DNA from: Thermocrispum municipale DSM 44069
GTDB taxonomy: Bacteria; Actinomycetota; Actinomycetes; Mycobacteriales; Pseudonocardiaceae
NCBI RefSeq assembly: GCF_000427825.1
Contig: NZ_ATYT01000021.1
Coordinates: 1 to 40,127 of the forward strand
DNA length: 40,127 nt
Direction of reading: 5' to 3'
Below, piece by piece: positions 16,472 to 23,709 of the stretch (positions within the stretch are counted from its first letter, which is position 1; each line of letters begins with the position of its first letter). A program made the translations under genes and the position numbers. The notes under the pieces are model-generated. The model saw only the letters and a list, made by a program, of their open reading frames with translations. It searched no databases and was not told the origin of the DNA.

Positions 16472-17317
16472 ATGCCAATGGTCCGTGAACTGATCGGTGT
16501 TCTGCAGACCGCTTATCCACCGGAGCTGGCCGAGGACTGGGACGCGGTCGGCCTGGTGTGTGGTGACCCCGAGGACGAGGTCGAGCGGGTGCTGGTGTGC
16601 GTCGATCCGGTCCAGGCCACCGTCGCCGAAGCCGAAGAGCTCGGCGCCCAGCTCGTCGTCGCCCACCACCCGTTGCTGCTGCGCGGCGTCAGCTCGGTGG
16701 CCGCGGACACCCGCAAGGGCAAGCTGGTGCACCGGATGATCCGCAACGGCATCGCGCTCTACTGCGCGCACACCAACGCCGACTCCGCCAACCCCGGGGT
16801 TTCCGACGCCCTGGCCGAGGCCATCGGGCTGACCGAGCTGCGTCCGCTGAACCCGCACCCGCTCGCGGAGCCGGAAGAGCCGATCGGGATCGGCCGGATC
16901 GGCGAGCTGCCGGAACCGATGACGCTGCGCGAGTTCACCAAGCAGGTCGCGGCCGCGCTGCCGCCGACCGAGCCCGGTGTGCTGGCCGCGGGCGATCCGG
17001 ACCGACAGATCCGGACCGTCGCGGTGTCCGGCGGGGCAGGCGACTCCTACCTCTCCGTGGCCACGCGGGCGCGGGTCGACGCGTTCGTCACCGCCGATCT
17101 GCGGCATCACCCGGCCAGCGAGCACCTCGCGGACGGGGATGTGCCCGCGCTGATCGGGGTCACGCACTGGGCAAGCGAATGGCCGTGGTGTGAGCAGGCG
17201 GCCGACGTCATCCGCGCGGCGTGCGAGGGTACCGTCGAAGTTCACGTCTCGCGGCGTAACACCGACCCGTGGACGATGCGGGTCGGGGAGCAGGGAGGAA
17301 TCCGCAGTGAGGGTTGA
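16472..17317 (+). CDS. NIF3-like dinuclear metal centre protein
   Basis: This 281-residue protein belongs to the NIF3/DUF34 family. Metal ligands are visible in VVAHHPLLL (His65, His66), in YCAHTNADSA (His100, Asp104) and near the C-terminus in GVTHWASEW. DWDAVGLVCGD near the start is also typical. Members bind two metal ions; they have been annotated as GTP cyclohydrolase 1 type 2, but the true role is unsettled. It is about the size of the short form without the middle insert. The next gene starts 11 bp before its stop. The order NIF3, zinc-ribbon protein, RNase H/phosphatase is the same as Rv2230c-Rv2228c in M. tuberculosis. Confidence 0.92.
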   Translation: MPMVRELIGVLQTAYPPELAEDWDAVGLVCGDPEDEVERVLVCVDPVQATVAEAEELGAQLVVAHHPLLLRGVSSVAADTRKGKLVHRMIRNGIALYCAHTNADSANPGVSDALAEAIGLTELRPLNPHPLAEPEEPIGIGRIGELPEPMTLREFTKQVAAALPPTEPGVLAAGDPDRQIRTVAVSGGAGDSYLSVATRARVDAFVTADLRHHPASEHLADGDVPALIGVTHWASEWPWCEQAADVIRAACEGTVEVHVSRRNTDPWTMRVGEQGGIRSEG

Positions 17318-18044
17318 TCCGGCGACACAGGCCCGTTTGCTCGAGCTGGCCGAGCTGGACGGTGAGCTGGACCGCGTCCGCCACCGGCGCAAGAATTTGC
17401 CGGAACAACAGGTGCTGGACGAACGCGAAGCCGCGCTGCAGGCGGCGAAGGACTCCCTGGTGAAGACCCAGATGCTGGCCTCGGACCTGGACCGGGAGGT
17501 CAAGCGGCAGGAGCGCGAGGTCGAGTCGGTGCGGGCCCGCGCGGACAAGGACCGCAAGTTGATGTCCTCCGGCGCGGTCTCCGCCAAGCAGCTGACCGAT
17601 CTCGAGCACGAGATCGGCACGCTGCAGCGGCGGCAGGAGGCGTTGGAGGACGACCTGCTCGAGCTGATGGAGAAGCGGGAAGCCGTCGCGATCGACGAGC
17701 GCAAGTCGGCCGAGGCCATCGCGGCCGCCGAACGTGCGGTCGCCGAAGCCCGGGCCGCCGCGGAGTCGGCGCTGGGGGACATGGCGCAGACCGAGCAGAA
17801 GTGCGAGGCGGACCGGGCGAAGCTGGTCGACGAGCTGCCCGCGGAGTTGCTGGAGCTGTACGACCGGGTGCGACAGGCGCGCGGCCGGGGCGCGGGTCTG
17901 CTGCGGGCCCGGCGGTGCGGGGCGTGTCAGCTCGAGCTGGACCGGGTGGCGTTGTCCAAGGTCAAGGCCGCCGACCCGGACGCAGTCGTGACGTGTGACA
18001 ACTGCGGCGCGATCTTGGTGCGCACCGCTGAATCGGGGTTGTGA
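17307..18044 (+). CDS. Coiled-coil protein with C4-type zinc ribbon
   Basis: This 245-residue protein starts at the GTG at 17307, inside the end of the NIF3 gene (11-bp overlap). Residues 10-190 are almost all charged heptad-like sequence, predicted to form a long antiparallel coiled coil. The C-terminus has a zinc ribbon, RRCGACQLEL...VTCDNCGAIL (Cys204, Cys207, Cys230, Cys233), the PF02591 pattern. The family (Rv2229c in M. tuberculosis) is thought to bind nucleic acid or act as a chaperone-like factor; no activity is firmly known to me. Its fixed place between NIF3 and the RNase H gene hints at an RNA- or DNA-linked job. Confidence 0.92.
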   Translation: MRVDPATQARLLELAELDGELDRVRHRRKNLPEQQVLDEREAALQAAKDSLVKTQMLASDLDREVKRQEREVESVRARADKDRKLMSSGAVSAKQLTDLEHEIGTLQRRQEALEDDLLELMEKREAVAIDERKSAEAIAAAERAVAEARAAAESALGDMAQTEQKCEADRAKLVDELPAELLELYDRVRQARGRGAGLLRARRCGACQLELDRVALSKVKAADPDAVVTCDNCGAILVRTAESGL

Positions 18045-18048
18045 CCAC

Positions 18049-19218
18049 GTGCAGGTGATCGTCGAGGCCGATGGTGGGTCCCGAGGAAACCCCGGACCCG
18101 CCGGATACGGTGCCGTCGTCCTGGACGCCGACGGCGAGCGGGTGCTCGCCGAACGCAAGGGCGGCCTGGGGGTGACGACCAACAACGTCGCCGAGTACAC
18201 CGGACTGATCGAGGGGCTGCGCGCCGCCGCCGAGCTGGGCGCCACCCGGGTGGACGTCCGGATGGACTCCAAACTGGTGGTCGAGCAGATGTGCGGCCGC
18301 TGGAAGATCAAGCACCCGAGCCTGCAGCCGTTGGCGCTGCAGGCCAGGGACATCGCCGCCCGGTTCGACGAGGTGACCTACCAGTGGGTGCCACGGGCGC
18401 AGAACGCGCGCGCCGACCGGCTGGCCAACCAGGCGATGGACTCCCAGTCCGCCGCGCCGCAGCAGCCGGAGGAGCCTGCCGAGCCCGAGCAGACCATGAT
18501 CCCGCTGGAGACCACGTCCACCGAGGCGGATTCCCGGCCCGCTCCGGCGCAGTGGACCGGGGCCCAGGGTGCGCCGACCCGGTTGTTCCTGTTGCGGCAC
18601 GGCGAAACGGCGATGTCGCTGGAACGCCGGTACAGCGGGCGCGGCGACGTGCCGTTGACCGACCAGGGGCGGGCGCAGGCAGCCGCGGCGGCCAAGCGGT
18701 TCGCCGCGATGAAGCCCGCCCGGCTGCGCACCGGCGACGAGGACCCCGGTGGTCCGGTGCCGGTGGTGAGTTCGCCGCTGTCGCGTGCGGTCGCCACCGC
18801 TGAGCAGGTCGCCGCGGCGCTGGGGTCGACGGTCGAGCACCATCCCGGGCTGCTGGAGACCGACTTCGGCCAGTGGGAGGGCCTGACGTTCGCCGAGGCC
18901 GCCGCCCGTGACCCGGAGCTGCACACCGCGTGGCTGGGGGACGCGTCCGTCTCCCCGCCCGGGGGCGAGAGCTTCGACGTGGTGCACGGCCGCGTCCGGC
19001 GAGCCCGCGACGAACTGCTGGCTCGCTACGGCGGACGGACGATCGTGGTGGTGACCCATGTCACGCCCATCAAGTGCCTGCTGCGGATGGCGCTGAACGT
19101 CGGCCCGGAGTTGATGTTCCGGCTGCACCTCGACATCGCGTCACTGTCCGTCGTCGAGTTCTATCCCGACGGGCACGCCTGCGTCCGGCTGGTCAACGAC
19201 ACCGCCCACCTGGAATAA
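18049..19218 (+). CDS. Bifunctional RNase HI / acid phosphatase
   Basis: This 389-residue protein has two domains. Residues 1-132 are an RNase HI with all four acidic residues (Asp8 in EADGGSRGNPG, Glu49 in NNVAEY, Asp73 in RMDSK, Asp123 in RADRLANQA). A Pro/Glu/Thr-rich linker (about 133-175) leads to a histidine phosphatase domain with LRHGE (Arg183, His184), SSPLSRA and VTHVTP (His337). The counterpart Rv2228c degrades RNA in RNA-DNA hybrids, and its phosphatase domain resembles CobC (alpha-ribazole phosphatase). The start is the GTG at 18049; a GTG at 18055 is possible. It follows the zinc-ribbon gene by 4 bp and is the last gene of that operon; rnpB comes next. Confidence 0.95.
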   Translation: MQVIVEADGGSRGNPGPAGYGAVVLDADGERVLAERKGGLGVTTNNVAEYTGLIEGLRAAAELGATRVDVRMDSKLVVEQMCGRWKIKHPSLQPLALQARDIAARFDEVTYQWVPRAQNARADRLANQAMDSQSAAPQQPEEPAEPEQTMIPLETTSTEADSRPAPAQWTGAQGAPTRLFLLRHGETAMSLERRYSGRGDVPLTDQGRAQAAAAAKRFAAMKPARLRTGDEDPGGPVPVVSSPLSRAVATAEQVAAALGSTVEHHPGLLETDFGQWEGLTFAEAAARDPELHTAWLGDASVSPPGGESFDVVHGRVRRARDELLARYGGRTIVVVTHVTPIKCLLRMALNVGPELMFRLHLDIASLSVVEFYPDGHACVRLVNDTAHLE

Positions 19219-19249
19219 GACCGGCGTGCACCGTTCGGTCGCCGGTCCG

Positions 19250-19255
19250 TACTCT
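19250..19255 (+). promoter_or_regulatory. -10 hexamer TACTCT of the RNase P RNA gene
   Basis: TACTCT ends 7 nt before the first base of the rnpB P1 helix at 19262, the spacing expected for the start of transcription. A loose -35 match (GTGCAC, 19226-19231) lies 18 nt upstream. Confidence 0.5.
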
Positions 19256-19261
19256 GAAAGT

Positions 19262-19655
19262 GCGGACGAGTTGGCAGGGCGGCCGCGGCCGGGAGCGATC
19301 CCGGTCGAGGAAAGTCCGGACTCCACAGGGCAGGGTGGTTGCTAACAGCAACCCGGGGTGACCCGCGGGACAGTGCCACAGAAAACAGACCGCCCGGGCG
19401 CGCTGCGCCCGGGTAAGGGTGAAACGGTGGTGTAAGAGACCACCAGCGCCTCGGGTGACCGGGGCGGCTCGGTAAACCCCACCCGGAGCAAGGCCAAGAG
19501 GGCACCCACGCGGTGCCTGCGCGAGCGACAGGGCGGCCCGTCCTGCTCGCGGGTAGGCCGCTTGAGCCTGTCGGCGACGGCAGGCCTAGATGGATGGTCG
19601 CCACCCGAAGCACCCCTTCGGGTACAGGATCCGGCTTACATGCCAACTCGTCCGC
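19262..19655 (+). ncRNA. rnpB: RNase P RNA (bacterial type A)
   Basis: The catalytic RNA of RNase P, which trims tRNA 5' ends. The ends pair perfectly: GCGGACGAGTTGG (19262-19274) with CCAACTCGTCCGC (19643-19655), forming P1. Conserved core sequences appear in order: GAGGAAAGTCCGGACTCC near 19308, CACAGAAAACAGACCGCC near 19378, GGTAAGGGTGAAACGGTG near 19411, TAGATGGATGG near 19587 and GGATCCGGCTTACA near 19628. The length of about 394 nt is normal for actinobacteria. It lies 43 bp after the RNase H/phosphatase gene. Confidence 0.97.
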
Positions 19656-19731
19656 CCGCTACGCTCCGTACCGGGCGGAACACTGTGAGACGGTGAGGCT
19701 GGTGGGCGGAGACTTACCAGAAATGCAAGAA

Positions 19732-19748
19732 GCGAGTGGCCCACTCGC
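19732..19748 (+). terminator. Stem-loop after rnpB, possible terminator
   Basis: GCGAGTG (19732-19738) and CACTCGC (19742-19748) form a perfect 7-bp stem with a 3-nt loop, 77 nt after the mature end of rnpB. No U-run follows. The rest of 19656-19880 shows no gene that I can support. Confidence 0.35.
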
Positions 19749-19880
19749 ACGAGATGGTGCTGCTCCGTTCCAGTGGTTTCGGGTCCCAGATGCTGGTGGT
19801 GGCGGTGCAGACCACATTATGGAGAGCGGCCTAGGGGTCGTCACGATGCAGTGAGAACGTGCTGAAGCTGGGCCTATGAC

Positions 19881-19909
19881 TTAACAGAATGGGTTCGGAA
19901 GGCTACCTT
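19881..19909 (+). promoter_or_regulatory. Promoter candidate of the T4SS-like operon
   Basis: TTAACA (19881-19886) and TACCTT (19904-19909) are separated by 17 bp, one of the better matches to the housekeeping sigma consensus in the window. Transcription would start near 19916, leaving a leader of about 88 nt before the first gene at 20004. Confidence 0.5.
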
Positions 19910-19947
19910 AGGTGACGGAACTGACGATCCTGACGAGCTGGACCGGC

Positions 19948-19972
19948 AGCGGAGCACGTGCGATGCTCCGCT
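19948..19972 (+). promoter_or_regulatory. 9-bp stem-loop in the leader of the T4SS-like operon
   Basis: AGCGGAGCA (19948-19956) pairs perfectly with TGCTCCGCT (19964-19972) around a 7-nt loop. It lies between the promoter candidate and the first gene, 31 nt before the ATG, and could be an operator, an attenuator or a stability element. No U-run follows. A GGAG ribosome binding site at 19994-19997 lies just downstream. Confidence 0.45.
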
Positions 19973-20003
19973 TGGACACACTCCTCGCACTACGGAGTTC
20001 ACG

Positions 20004-20276
20004 ATGAGCACCATGACCACCCTGGCCGACGTGGTAGCGCAGGGCAAGGAACTCAGCACCGGCGGTCTGCAGCTGTGGCTGCAGGAGAACGTCGTTCCGC
20101 TGCTGCTGCTCGCCGTGGCCGTACTGCTGCTGTGGATCGGCGGAGGCAAGGGCGACAACGCCGGCGTGATGCGCCGGGTGGGCGGCGTGGTGATCGCGCT
20201 GGCCATCATCGGATTCGCCGTGTCCGGCGCCGGGGTGGACATCGGAGAGTGGCTCTCCGGATTGTTCACGGGCTAG
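20004..20276 (+). CDS. Small two-TM protein, pilin (VirB2/TrbC)-like
   Basis: This 90-residue protein has an amphipathic start (to about residue 28), a very hydrophobic helix (about 30-47, VVPLLLLAVAVLLLWIGG), a short basic loop (GKGDNAGVMRRV) and a second helix (about 57-77, GGVVIALAIIGFAVSGAG). Size and topology match VirB2/TrbC-type proteins, and the gene sits first in the operon just before VirB3- and VirB4-like genes, as in T4SS clusters. A signal peptide is not obvious. The function is inferred from size, topology and position, not from sequence identity. The ATG at 20004 has a GGAG site 6 nt upstream; the next gene starts 13 bp after the stop. Confidence 0.7.
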   Translation: MSTMTTLADVVAQGKELSTGGLQLWLQENVVPLLLLAVAVLLLWIGGGKGDNAGVMRRVGGVVIALAIIGFAVSGAGVDIGEWLSGLFTG

Positions 20277-20289
20277 AGCAGGGATCTGC

Positions 20290-20775
20290 GTGCGCATACG
20301 AACCGACGACGAGGTGTACCGAGTCGACGCGGTGTGGCTCGGGCCGCCCAAAGCTACCTTCCCCTGGCGCGCTCGCTACGTCGCCTGGGGGGTCGGCGCA
20401 GCGGTGTTCCTGCTGGTGCTGACCGTGGAACGGCAGCTGGGCATCAAGTTCGGGTTCTTCTCCACCGCGTGGGCCTTCGTCATCACCATCGTCATCACCA
20501 GGCTGATCACCTCCCGGATCGGGCACGAACGTCCGCTCGGGTCGGTGTTGGCGATGGCGTTCCGCGAGCTGAACACCCCACGGGAGCGGGTGACGCCGGA
20601 AGGCGGAGCGGTCAGCGCGAGCAAGGTACGAGTGCGTGCCGAGCGTCCGCGTCCGCGGCCGCGTGACGCCGCCCGACGGCGGCAGCCGCACCCGGCTGGA
20701 AACCACCACCACAACCACTATCAGCATCCGCAGTATCCGCAGTGGAGACAGCAGCAGATGTGGGCAGGGAGGTAG
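20290..20775 (+). CDS. VirB3/PrgI-like membrane protein with His-rich tail
   Basis: This 161-residue protein starts at the GTG at 20290. After about 25 residues it has two close TM helices (about 34-53, VAWGVGAAVFLLVLTVERQL, and 56-75, FFSTAWAFVITIVITRLIT), then a cytoplasmic, basic C-terminal half. The last 30 residues are rich in His, Gln, Arg and Tyr (NHHHNHYQHPQYPQW). The hairpin topology and the place directly before the VirB4-like gene fit VirB3/PrgI-type T4SS proteins, which bind the VirB4 ATPase. I cannot confirm the family by sequence. The His-rich end is unusual and could bind metal. Confidence 0.65.
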   Translation: MRIRTDDEVYRVDAVWLGPPKATFPWRARYVAWGVGAAVFLLVLTVERQLGIKFGFFSTAWAFVITIVITRLITSRIGHERPLGSVLAMAFRELNTPRERVTPEGGAVSASKVRVRAERPRPRPRDAARRRQPHPAGNHHHNHYQHPQYPQWRQQQMWAGR

Positions 20776-20778
20776 CGC

Positions 20779-23709
20779 GTGTTCGGCCGCGGCAAGAGCC
20801 AAGGGGAGGCCCCCGGGCAGCCGGCGCCACGACAGCGCTCGGGCGGCAAGCCCGGGCGGAGACATACCGCGCGGCGCAAGAGCAGCCGGTTACCGGGTGA
20901 GGCGCAAATCCCCGCCTACACGCCGTCGATCGCCGTTCGCAGCATCGACGGTCACCTGGTGCGCACGTCGTCGGAGATCTACGCCTGGTACCGGCTGTCC
21001 CCGCAGCGCTGGTCCTTTCGGTCCGATGCGCAGCGTCGTGACCTGATCGCGGCCATCGCCGGGCAGTACGCGGAACTGCAGGGCCGGTGGCTGCACCTGC
21101 GCGTCACCACCCGCCCGTACCCGATCCGCATGTGGGCCGAGGCGCACGTGCACAACGCCATCAACCGGTTGCCGGACGTCCCCGGTGCGCTGTCGTTCGA
21201 CGACTATCTGGTCGGCGAGCAGCAGCAACTGCTCGGCCGCTCGATGGCGGAGAAAGAGGTGTACCTGGGCGTCCAGGTGCAGACCCGCAGTGCGGTGGAC
21301 CGGGTGGTGGAGCGCACCGCGCCGCTGCTGCGCAAGATCCTGCCGGAAGCGGTCGACGCCGAGCTGATCGCGCTGGATTCCGAGATCGAGCATCTGGACC
21401 AGGTCATCGGCGGCGCGGGCCTGGAAGGGCGCCCGGCCACGGCCGCGGAGATGTCCTGGCTGATGCACCGGTCGTGTGCGCTCGGGCTCCCCGCGCCGCG
21501 CAGCCTGCCCGCTGTGCCCGGGTCCTCGTGGGAGCCGGAGGACCTGGCGTCGTTCACCGACGCGGCCGATTTCCACGCCGAGCCGTACGCCCCGACGCTG
21601 ACGGTGCGCGGCCGCACGGGCTCGAACGCGGGTGTGACCAGCCACGTCGCCGTGTTGACCGTCGGTCAGATGCACGGCCTGCAGATCCCCGAGGTCGACG
21701 ACCCGTGGGTGCAGCACTCCGACCGGCTCCCGGTACCGGTGGAGTGGTCCGCGCGGATCTACGTGCGCCGACCGGAGGAAGTCGCGGGCGAGCTCGGCAG
21801 GCAGATGAACAAGGTCCGCTCGCAGGTCAAGCACTACACCGAGGAACACGAGCTGGAGCCGCCGCAGTCGCTGGCCCGGCAGGCCTCCCGGGTGCTGGAG
21901 ATCGACGACGAGATGACCTCCGGCTTCACCGCGCTGGCCACCCGGGTGTACTCGTGGTGGCGGCTGGCGGTGTCCGGGCCGACCGAGCGCGAGGCGTTGC
22001 GCTACGCCCAGCAGTTGCTCGAGTTGTACAAGCCGAAGATCGCGATCGAGCACCCCGAGGCGCAGTACGCGATGGCCAGGGAGTTCATCCCCGGCGAGCC
22101 GATCGCGTCGAGCGCGTACAAGCGGCGCGGTTCCGTGGTGTGGGCCGCGGCCGCGGTGCCGACCGCGACGGCCGAGGTCGGTGACCGGCGCGGCATCCTG
22201 CTGGGCGAGACGGTCACGGCGACCCGGCGTCCGGTGGCGTGGGACCCGTGGATGGCCCAGGAAGTCCGGGACGGCTCCGGGTTGACCGCGATGGTCGCCG
22301 GGCTGGGCGGCGGTAAGTCGTTCCTCGGCGGCGGCATCGTGTACAAGACGCTGCGCGCCGGGGCGCACTGGACCGTGCTGGACCCGTCCGGCCCGCTGTC
22401 GGCGTTGTGCGATCTGCCCGAGCTGCGGCCGTACGCCCGCCCGATCAACCTGCTCAACGCGCAGCCCGGCATCTTGAACCCGTACCGGGTGGTGGCCGAG
22501 CCGCAGCTGGAGCACTTCCTCGACGAGGACGATCCGGAGCGAGCGTGGCGTCGGGAGTGCGCGTTGGCCGGAGCCACGCGTCGGCGCCTTGTCCTCGACG
22601 TGCTGACCGGTGTCCTGCCGTACGAGGTGTCCCGCCTGCCGCAGACCCGCATCGTGTTGCTGCGGGCGGTTCGTGCTGTCGGCGGGCGGTACGACGCGCA
22701 CCCCGGCCAGGTCATCGACGCGCTGCGCCGGGATGCCAGCGAGCACCACGAGCACGCCGTCGTGGTCGCCGACTTCCTCGACGAGCTGCGCGAGCGCATG
22801 TCGTTGCTGATCCCGGAGTCGGACGCCGATCCGTACTCCACCGCTCGCGACGACCGGCTGACCGTGCTGACCATGGCGGGACTGACGCTGCCGAAGGACG
22901 GCGTGGGCCGAGAGCACTGGACCGACGCGGAGGCGCTCGGTGTCGAGATGCTCAACCTGGCGGCGTGGCTGACCCAGCGGTCGGTGTACGAGCGGCCGAA
23001 GGAAGAGCGCAAGGGCGTCTGGATCGACGAGGCGTTCTTCCTGTCGGAGGTGCCGACCGGCCGGGTCCTGATGAACCGTTTCGCCCGGGACTCCCGTAAG
23101 TGGAACGTGCGGGTTTTGCTCAGTTCGCAGGTTCCGGCGGACTTCCTGCGCATCCAGGGCTTCGTCTCGCTGCTCGACTCGGTGTTCGTCGGGCGGCTGG
23201 ACGACGAGGAGGTCCAGGCGGACGCCCTGCGTCTGCTCAAGGTCCCGGTGGGCGTGGGGTACGAGCACGTCGTCGCCGCACTCGGCCGCAGGCCCGGTAT
23301 GGCCCAGTCCACCGAGCGGGACCGCGAGCCGCGGCAGTTCATCTTCAACGACGGTGCGGGCGGCATCGAGCGGATTCGCGTGGACTTCTCCGGCCCGCAC
23401 CTGGATCACCTGCGCGCCGCGCTGGACACCACGCCGGGGTCGGTCCCGGCGGCCACGACGAAAAGCGAGCCGGCGTCGTCCACGGAGCGGTCGTCGCCGC
23501 CCGAGGAGCCACCGAAGACACCGGTGTCGCCCGAGCTCGACGAGGACTTCGAACGCGCCGCGGAGCGCGAACTCGGCCTGTCCGAGGACGCCATTCAAGC
23601 GGAGGTCGCACCGGAGAACGGTCTGGACCGCAACGGCCACGCCGAGGGACGAGAGGCGCACGCGGGTGCGGGCCGGAAGTCGGGCGGGCCCGGCAGGGAT
23701 GCCGCATGA
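20779..23709 (+). CDS. VirB4-like T4SS ATPase
   Basis: This 976-residue protein starts at the GTG at 20779, 3 bp after the preceding stop. Residues 1-40 are basic and low complexity; about 50-500 form an N-terminal domain as in VirB4/TraC. The ATPase core has Walker A GLGGGKS (Lys513) and Walker B GVWIDEAFF (Asp750, Glu751), then RFARDSRKWNVRVLLSSQ, where VirB4 proteins place conserved Arg and Gln residues. The last 130 residues are acidic, Pro/Ser/Glu-rich and probably disordered. VirB4 ATPases power assembly of, and transport through, type IV channels. No coupling protein (VirD4) is found nearby. The stop overlaps the next start (ATGA). This is the best-supported T4SS protein of the operon. 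Confidence 0.85.
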   Translation: MFGRGKSQGEAPGQPAPRQRSGGKPGRRHTARRKSSRLPGEAQIPAYTPSIAVRSIDGHLVRTSSEIYAWYRLSPQRWSFRSDAQRRDLIAAIAGQYAELQGRWLHLRVTTRPYPIRMWAEAHVHNAINRLPDVPGALSFDDYLVGEQQQLLGRSMAEKEVYLGVQVQTRSAVDRVVERTAPLLRKILPEAVDAELIALDSEIEHLDQVIGGAGLEGRPATAAEMSWLMHRSCALGLPAPRSLPAVPGSSWEPEDLASFTDAADFHAEPYAPTLTVRGRTGSNAGVTSHVAVLTVGQMHGLQIPEVDDPWVQHSDRLPVPVEWSARIYVRRPEEVAGELGRQMNKVRSQVKHYTEEHELEPPQSLARQASRVLEIDDEMTSGFTALATRVYSWWRLAVSGPTEREALRYAQQLLELYKPKIAIEHPEAQYAMAREFIPGEPIASSAYKRRGSVVWAAAAVPTATAEVGDRRGILLGETVTATRRPVAWDPWMAQEVRDGSGLTAMVAGLGGGKSFLGGGIVYKTLRAGAHWTVLDPSGPLSALCDLPELRPYARPINLLNAQPGILNPYRVVAEPQLEHFLDEDDPERAWRRECALAGATRRRLVLDVLTGVLPYEVSRLPQTRIVLLRAVRAVGGRYDAHPGQVIDALRRDASEHHEHAVVVADFLDELRERMSLLIPESDADPYSTARDDRLTVLTMAGLTLPKDGVGREHWTDAEALGVEMLNLAAWLTQRSVYERPKEERKGVWIDEAFFLSEVPTGRVLMNRFARDSRKWNVRVLLSSQVPADFLRIQGFVSLLDSVFVGRLDDEEVQADALRLLKVPVGVGYEHVVAALGRRPGMAQSTERDREPRQFIFNDGAGGIERIRVDFSGPHLDHLRAALDTTPGSVPAATTKSEPASSTERSSPPEEPPKTPVSPELDEDFERAAERELGLSEDAIQAEVAPENGLDRNGHAEGREAHAGAGRKSGGPGRDAA

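Noticed and set aside
19656-20003. Attachment site or integrase remnant between rnpB and the T4SS-like operon
   Set aside because: No repeat of the rnpB 3' end is found near 28165-28243, and no integrase-like coding sequence is visible on either strand.
20890-23661. Very long antisense open reading frame opposite the VirB4-like gene
   Set aside because: It is a by-product of high GC at third positions. Its translation is rich in Arg, Gln, His and Val without family motifs, while the sense strand has Walker motifs. Similar antisense frames at 3473-5305, 7306-9129 and 32161-33294 are rejected for the same reason.
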